This document shows, one piece after another, positions 59,874 to 64,000 of a DNA stretch of 64,000 nt. A program made the translations under genes and the position numbers. This stretch comes from CAMLOF01 sp966692625 (GTDB taxonomy: Bacteria > Pseudomonadota > Gammaproteobacteria > Burkholderiales > Burkholderiaceae_C). The notes below the pieces were generated by a model that worked only from the letters and a program-made list of their open reading frames with translations, had not been told where the DNA came from and searched no databases. The stretch spans positions 27,223-91,222 of the forward strand of contig CBKZAG010000001.1 of assembly GCA_966692625.1 (NCBI GenBank). Reading direction: 5' to 3'. Each line of letters starts with the position of its first letter. The first letter of the stretch is position 1.

Positions 59874-60440
59874 ATGCCAGCACCCTACATCCGCAAACTC
59901 AAAACCATCGCACCCGCCGCTGCACAAGGCGAGCAAAAGGAGATTCTCGACAAGGCACTCAAGCAAGTGGGGTTCATCCCCAACATGTACGCCAACATGG
60001 CGAACGTCCCGGGTGTCCTGAGCACTTATCTGCACGGCTACGACCTGTTTCGCAAGCAGTCCGGCTTGAAGCCGCCAGAGCAGGAAGTCGTGTTCCTGGC
60101 GATCAGCCAGACCAACGGCTGCAAATACTGCACAGCAGCCCACAGCATGATTGCCGACAAGGTCTCTGGTGTACCGGCCCATGTTTTGCATGCAATCCGC
60201 GCCGGACAGGCGATTCCGGACGCACGTCTGGCTGCATTGTTCGCACTGACGCAGGATCTGGTGAAGAACCTGGGGCAGCCCTCAGCGGCAAAGGTTCAGG
60301 CCTTCCTCGATGCCGGTTTTGAAGAAAGCCATATGCTCAACATCATTCTGGCCATTGCGGTCAAGGTATTGAGCAACTATTCGAACCACGCCTTCGGCAC
60401 CGAAGTGGACGAGAGATTCGCCATTTACAAGGTGGTTTGA
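59874..60440 (+). CDS. Carboxymuconolactone decarboxylase/AhpD-like protein
   Basis: A 188-residue alpha-helical protein of the carboxymuconolactone decarboxylase family, peroxidase-related branch. The redox motif CKYCTAAH (about residue 84) matches the CxxC-x3-H site of AhpD-type enzymes that reduce peroxides or accept reducing equivalents. I place the start at 59874 (MPAPYIRKL), 13 bases after TGGAG; an upstream in-frame Met would add 30 residues of no recognisable fold. It is followed by the dehalogenase gene after 24 bp, so both are probably under the AraC regulator. Substrate unknown. Confidence 0.85.
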   Translation: MPAPYIRKLKTIAPAAAQGEQKEILDKALKQVGFIPNMYANMANVPGVLSTYLHGYDLFRKQSGLKPPEQEVVFLAISQTNGCKYCTAAHSMIADKVSGVPAHVLHAIRAGQAIPDARLAALFALTQDLVKNLGQPSAAKVQAFLDAGFEESHMLNIILAIAVKVLSNYSNHAFGTEVDERFAIYKVV

Positions 60441-60464
60441 CGAGGAAACTCTACGAGGAGGTGA

Positions 60465-61172
60465 ATGATGACGAACATTCGAGGTGTGGTGTTTGATGCC
60501 TATGGCACGCTGTTCGACGTTTATTCCATTGGGCGCAAAGCCGAGGGGCTTTTTCCCGGAATGGGAGCGGCGATATCAACGGTCTGGCGCGACAAGCAAA
60601 TCGAGTATTCACGCCTGGTGTCGTTGTCCGACCCATCGCTGCAGGGCAGTCGCCATTACCAGTCGTTCTGGGCACTGACCCGGTCCGCGCTTGAGTACAG
60701 TCTGGCCCGGCTGGGCCTGGTGTATGGCCAGCAACAAGTCGACGGATTGATGAGCGCTTACGCCACGCTGGAGGCTTACCCCGAGTGCGAAGAGGTGCTG
60801 CGTACCGTCAAGGCCATGGGGTTGCCGACGGCCATTCTTTCCAACGGGTCTCCAGAGATGTTGCACTCGGCTGCAGACAGCTCGGGGTTGATGCCTTATC
60901 TGGATCACCTCATCTCGGTCGATGGAGTCAGACAGTTCAAGACCAGTCCCGTTTGCTACGAATTGGCACCCCGTACCTTGAAGGCCCCGGTGGAAAAGCT
61001 GTTGTTCGTGTCATCCAACGCGTGGGACGCGTTGGGGGCAACGTGGTTCGGGTTTCAAACGTGCTGGGTCAATCGACAAGGCTTGCCCGGCGAGAGACTG
61101 GGGCCGCCGCCTCACCACGCATGTACCGACCTCAAAGGCATTGTGGCGGTGATCCACAACCAAACGCGTTAG
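60465..61172 (+). CDS. Haloacid dehalogenase type II (L-2-haloacid dehalogenase-like)
   Basis: A 235-residue HAD-superfamily hydrolase of the L-2-haloacid dehalogenase branch. The nucleophile Asp is in GVVFDAYGTLFDV (about residue 10), the Ser in ILSNGSPEML (about 124), the Lys in QFKTSPVCYEL (about 157) and the acidic/aromatic block SSNAWDALGATWFG near the C terminus. These enzymes hydrolyse L-2-haloalkanoic acids to D-2-hydroxyacids. Two tandem-like ATGs (60465, 60468) follow GAGGAGGTG. Sequence context (AhpD-like protein and AraC) fits a small stress or degradation unit. The type II assignment is good; the natural substrate is unproven. Confidence 0.87.
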   Translation: MMTNIRGVVFDAYGTLFDVYSIGRKAEGLFPGMGAAISTVWRDKQIEYSRLVSLSDPSLQGSRHYQSFWALTRSALEYSLARLGLVYGQQQVDGLMSAYATLEAYPECEEVLRTVKAMGLPTAILSNGSPEMLHSAADSSGLMPYLDHLISVDGVRQFKTSPVCYELAPRTLKAPVEKLLFVSSNAWDALGATWFGFQTCWVNRQGLPGERLGPPPHHACTDLKGIVAVIHNQTR

Positions 61173-61192
61173 AGATCGTTGCCAGACTGGGC

Positions 61193-61212
61193 CGAACCAT
61201 GTTGTTGGTTCG
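61193..61212 (+). terminator. Weak hairpin after the dehalogenase gene
   Basis: CGAACCA and TGGTTCG form a 7-bp stem with a 6-base loop, 21 bp past the dehalogenase stop and before the convergent ankyrin gene stop at 61267. A T-poor tail makes it only a possible terminator. Confidence 0.35.
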
Positions 61213-61266
61213 AGTGCATGCCGCCAATATTTAACATAATATACATTGTGGAAATAAAAGGGGCCA

Positions 61267-61959
61267 TCACCAGCTTCCTTTCGGCGCCGCCGCCCGGATC
61301 ACGTTGGCAATCGCATCCACCACCTTGGGCCTGTCCGCAGACTGGGCAAAATCCATGGCACTCAAGCCTTGCTGATTGCGCAGTGTTGCATCGGCACCGG
61401 CATCCAGCAGCACCTGCACCGAACGCTGGTCGCCATAACGCGCGGCCATCATCAAAGGCGTGCTGCCATTGGGCGACGCTGCATCAATGTACGCATGGTG
61501 TTCCAGCATCAAAGCCACCAGTTCGGGCCCCGTAGGTCCTGCGTTGGTTGCTGCGTAGTGCAAAGGCGTCCAGCCCGGTTTGTTCACCTGCGCCTTGCGA
61601 TCGATGAGAATGCCCGCAATCTGGCGGTGCCCACGCAAGGCAGCGATCATCAGCGCAGTTTCACCGGCGGGGTTCTGTGCGTTCACATCCACCGAAGACT
61701 CACTGGCCAGAAATTCCGCCGCCTTCAAAGCATCCAGCTTGAGCGCCATCACAAGAGGAATTTCGCCAGACTCGTCGCGTGTGTTCATGTCGAAACCACG
61801 CAACGCCAGTTCGATCAGCTTTGACGCGTCGTCACGCCGAATGGCCTTGAAAAAGTCTTCGAACGAACCGGCCCAAACAGCCCCTGTACAGCAAAGAAGC
61901 AAAAAGAAAAAGACCCGGCGCAAGCCGGGTCCGAGAGAAAAAGTACCCACGCGCATCAT
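61267..61959 (-). CDS. Secreted ankyrin repeat protein
   Basis: A 230-residue protein with a signal peptide (RRVFFFLLLCCTGAVWAGS, cleavage near residue 31) and about five ankyrin repeats (about 60-215), seen as GEIPLVMALKLDALKAAEFL, GETALMIAALRGHRQIAGIL, GWTPLHYAATNAG, GSTPLMMAARYGDQRSVQVLL and GLSAMDFAQS. Ankyrin repeats mediate protein binding; the periplasmic partner is unknown. I take the start at 61959 (MMRVGTFS); a Met 54 bp upstream would overlap the tctA stop. It lies 28 bp downstream of tctA on the same strand, but a functional link is not evident. Confidence 0.8.
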   Translation of the reverse strand: MMRVGTFSLGPGLRRVFFFLLLCCTGAVWAGSFEDFFKAIRRDDASKLIELALRGFDMNTRDESGEIPLVMALKLDALKAAEFLASESSVDVNAQNPAGETALMIAALRGHRQIAGILIDRKAQVNKPGWTPLHYAATNAGPTGPELVALMLEHHAYIDAASPNGSTPLMMAARYGDQRSVQVLLDAGADATLRNQQGLSAMDFAQSADRPKVVDAIANVIRAAAPKGSW

Positions 61960-61987
61960 GGCGCGTAGGATAGCCGAAGCCGTGCCG

Positions 61988-63502
61988 TCACTCTTCGACG
62001 AACGCTTCCTCACGCTTTTTCTTGATCGAGGGCATCAGCACCACGATCAGCAGCAGCGCGGCCATGGCCAGCAGCACGGCCGACAGCGGACGCGTCACAA
62101 ACACGCTCCAGTCACCGCGCGACAGCAGCAGCGCACGGCGCAGGTTTTCTTCCATCATCGGCCCCAGGATCAGTCCCAGCAGCAGCGGCGCAGGCTCGCA
62201 ACCCAGCTTGATGAAGGCATAACCGATCACACCGAACAGGCCCACCATCCAGATGTCCCAGGTGTTGTTGTTCGTGGAGTACACGCCAATCGCGCAGAAC
62301 AGCACAATCGCCGGGAACAGCCAGCGGTAAGGCACCGTCAGCAGCTTGATCCAGATGCCGATGAGCGGCAGGTTCAGGATCACCAGGATCGCGTTGCCGA
62401 TCCACATCGAAGCGATCAGACCCCAGAACAGGTCCGGGTTGCTGGTCATCACCATCGGGCCGGGCTGGATGTTGTGGATGGTCATCGCACCCACCATCAG
62501 CGCCATCACCGCGTTGGGCGGGATGCCCAGCGTCAACAGCGGGATGAAGGAGGTCTGCGAACCCGCGTTGTTGGCCGATTCGGGAGCCGCCACGCCACGG
62601 ATGTTGCCTTGGCCGAAAGGCACCTCACCCGGCTTGAGCTTGGTCTTCTTTTCGATCGTGTAGGCAGCAAAGGAAGCCAACAGTGCACCGCCACCGGGCA
62701 GAATGCCCAGCGCCGAGCCCAGGGTGGTGCCGCGCAGCACGGCAGGCACCATGTTCTTGAAGTCCTGCTTCGACGGGAACAGCCCCTTGATCTTGCTGGT
62801 GAAGACCTCGCGCTTCTCCTCCGAATGCGACAGGTTCTGGATGATCTCGCCGTAGCCGAAGATACCCATGGCGATGGCGATGAAGCCGATGCCGTCGGTC
62901 AACTCAGGAATCTCGAAGCTGAAGCGCGCCACCCCGGAGTTGATGTCGGTGCCGATCATGCCGATGAGCAAGCCCAGGATGATCATGGCAATCGCCTTGA
63001 CCACGGAGCCCGAGGCCAGCACCACCGCACCAATGAGACCCAGCACCATGAGCGAGAAGTATTCGGCGGGGCCGAACTTGAAGGCCACTTCAGTCAGCGG
63101 CACCGCAAACGCGGCCAGCACCAGCGTGCCCACGGTACCGGCAAAGAAGGAGCCGATACCTGCGGCGGCCAGCGCCGGGCCTGCCCTGCCCTTGCGGGCC
63201 ATCTGGTAGCCGTCCAGCGCCGTCACCACCGACGACGCCTCGCCCGGCAGGTTCACCAGAATGGCCGTGGTGGAGCCCCCGTACTGCGCCCCGTAGTAGA
63301 TACCCGCGAGCATGATGAGCGCGGCCACGGGCGGCAGCGCGTAGGTGGCGGGCAGCAGCATGGCGATGGTAGCCACCGGGCCCAGGCCGGGCAGCACGCC
63401 AATCAGGGTACCCAGCACGCAGCCAATCAGCGCGTACAGCAGGTTCTGCGCCGTAAAGGCAACCGAGAAACCCAGGGACAGATGTTCAATCAGTTCAGTC
63501 AT
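61988..63502 (-). CDS. tctA: Tripartite tricarboxylate transporter, large permease TctA
   Basis: A 504-residue inner-membrane protein with about 10-12 transmembrane segments. Family signatures are GVLPGLGPVATIAMLLP (about residue 38), IYYGAQYGGSTTAILVNLPGE (shown in part, YGAQYGGSTTAILVN), and GILPGGGALLASFAAY. It carries tricarboxylates or other carboxylates with the small subunit TctB and a periplasmic receptor TctC; no tctC gene is inside the window, and it would be expected upstream of tctB beyond the window end. The start at 63502 (MTELIEHL) is 10 bp after the tctB stop, with GAGGAGCAAC. Confidence 0.93.
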   Translation of the reverse strand: MTELIEHLSLGFSVAFTAQNLLYALIGCVLGTLIGVLPGLGPVATIAMLLPATYALPPVAALIMLAGIYYGAQYGGSTTAILVNLPGEASSVVTALDGYQMARKGRAGPALAAAGIGSFFAGTVGTLVLAAFAVPLTEVAFKFGPAEYFSLMVLGLIGAVVLASGSVVKAIAMIILGLLIGMIGTDINSGVARFSFEIPELTDGIGFIAIAMGIFGYGEIIQNLSHSEEKREVFTSKIKGLFPSKQDFKNMVPAVLRGTTLGSALGILPGGGALLASFAAYTIEKKTKLKPGEVPFGQGNIRGVAAPESANNAGSQTSFIPLLTLGIPPNAVMALMVGAMTIHNIQPGPMVMTSNPDLFWGLIASMWIGNAILVILNLPLIGIWIKLLTVPYRWLFPAIVLFCAIGVYSTNNNTWDIWMVGLFGVIGYAFIKLGCEPAPLLLGLILGPMMEENLRRALLLSRGDWSVFVTRPLSAVLLAMAALLLIVVLMPSIKKKREEAFVEE

Positions 63503-63512
63503 GGGTTGCTCC

Positions 63513-64000
63513 TCAACCAGCGATGAAGGAAGGCCAGACCTGGAACGGCAGGCTCAGCAGCTTGATGAAGATCACGTAGCTGCCTGCGGCCAGGATGACG
63601 GAGAGGATGAGCGACTCGACCAGGCGGAACTCATCGCCAGCCATGGAAGCCACCACCACCAGCACGATCACGGAGAGCATCAGCCCCATGGGCGGCAGGC
63701 CGATGGGGGCGATACCGCCGAGCATGGCACCGAACAACAAGTTGGCGCCGATGACGAGCGCCAGCGGTTTCCATGCCAGCTTGCCCACCTTCTCACCGGG
63801 TTTCTCGCCGTCACCCAGCGCCTGGATGGTGACGATCACCCCCAGGATGGCCAGGAGGATGCCAAGCAGAAAGGGGAAGTACCCCGGCCCCATGCGCGCG
63901 GCTTCGCCGATGTCGTAGTTCGTCGCCCCTATGGCAAACGCGCCACCCACCACCGTGAACATGAGTCCCGATAGAAAGTCTTTTTGACTTTTGATGACCA
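63513..64000 (-). CDS. tctB: Tripartite tricarboxylate transporter, small subunit TctB (5' end cut)
   Basis: The small four-helix membrane subunit of the Tct transporter. The frame is open to the end of the window, reading VIKSQKDFLSGLMF before the internal Met at 63962, which is the usual TctB N terminus (K-S-Q-K-D-F). The last two bases of the window (CA) would complete an ATG with one more base, so the true start is probably base 64001. Four hydrophobic segments are visible and the family glycine-rich loop RMGPGYFPFLLGILL. tctA follows after 10 bp. Confidence 0.9.
   Translation of the reverse strand, partial: VIKSQKDFLSGLMFTVVGGAFAIGATNYDIGEAARMGPGYFPFLLGILLAILGVIVTIQALGDGEKPGEKVGKLAWKPLALVIGANLLFGAMLGGIAPIGLPPMGLMLSVIVLVVVASMAGDEFRLVESLILSVILAAGSYVIFIKLLSLPFQVWPSFIAG

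Noticed and set aside
61580..63526. A 648-codon open frame on the plus strand across tctA
   Set aside because: It is antisense to clear tctA coding sequence and its product is His/Arg/Gln-rich without any fold; such frames are common opposite GC-rich genes.

Overview
The window reads as a chromosomal segment of a high-GC betaproteobacterium, most likely Burkholderiales/Comamonadaceae. This is an inference from base composition, the many TRAP, tripartite tricarboxylate and ABC uptake systems with their own regulators, and the proteobacterial GshA type; no rRNA or marker gene is present to settle it. Coding density is very high and no stretch over 300 bases lacks a gene. I see no tRNA, rRNA, CRISPR array, insertion sequence or prophage gene.

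Layout. (1) 1-3250, plus strand: the end of a ribbon-helix-helix protein, then two glyoxalase I paralogues flanking glutamate-cysteine ligase, then a prolyl-4-hydroxylase-like dioxygenase. (2) 3225-7354: an acyl-CoA synthetase divergent from a ThDP-dependent lyase, with a 22-bp perfect palindrome between them, and a GntR/FCD regulator. (3) 7365-12239: a LysR regulator divergent from a class II aldolase and a TRAP transporter. (4) 12288-26147: a LacI/GntR-type repressor with a textbook operator facing a 12-gene sugar operon. It encodes an IlvD/Edd dehydratase, an HpcH/HpaI aldolase, a CUT1 ABC importer, a Gfo/Idh dehydrogenase, a mutarotase, an SMP-30 lactonase, an SDR, an ALDH and a TauE-type exporter, which together form a complete non-phosphorylating aldose oxidation route. 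(5) 26059-36778: a GntR/FCD-MFS pair divergent from a five-gene Dpp/Opp-type importer plus an amidohydrolase, then an NCS1 permease. (6) 37007-38991: a Tat-exported ferritin-like protein facing an ECF sigma/anti-sigma pair. (7) 39103-58634: a roughly 19.5-kb minus-strand signalling operon. (8) 58880-61172: an AraC regulator, an AhpD-like protein and a type II haloacid dehalogenase. (9) 61267-64000: an ankyrin protein and the tctA/tctB permease genes, with tctB cut by the window edge.

The most interesting region is (7). In transcription order it encodes a NarX-like kinase and NarL-like regulator, a receiver-ATPase protein, CheW, CheR-TPR, CheW, two MCPs, CheA-REC, CheB, a REC-PAS-GAF-kinase-REC hybrid, a membrane kinase and finally a LOV-GGDEF-EAL protein. 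The composition CheW/CheR-TPR/CheW/MCP/CheA-REC/CheB, with no separate CheY, CheC, CheD or CheZ, matches the Wsp (alternative cellular function) class. The usual WspR diguanylate cyclase is replaced here by a blue-light-type LOV receptor fused to a degenerate GGDEF and an intact EAL domain. Several parts carry odd residues: Leu where LOV domains have the signalling Gln, Gln where a kinase has its phospho-His, and a degenerate CheB receiver. The two MCP genes share an approximately 850-bp nearly identical tract.
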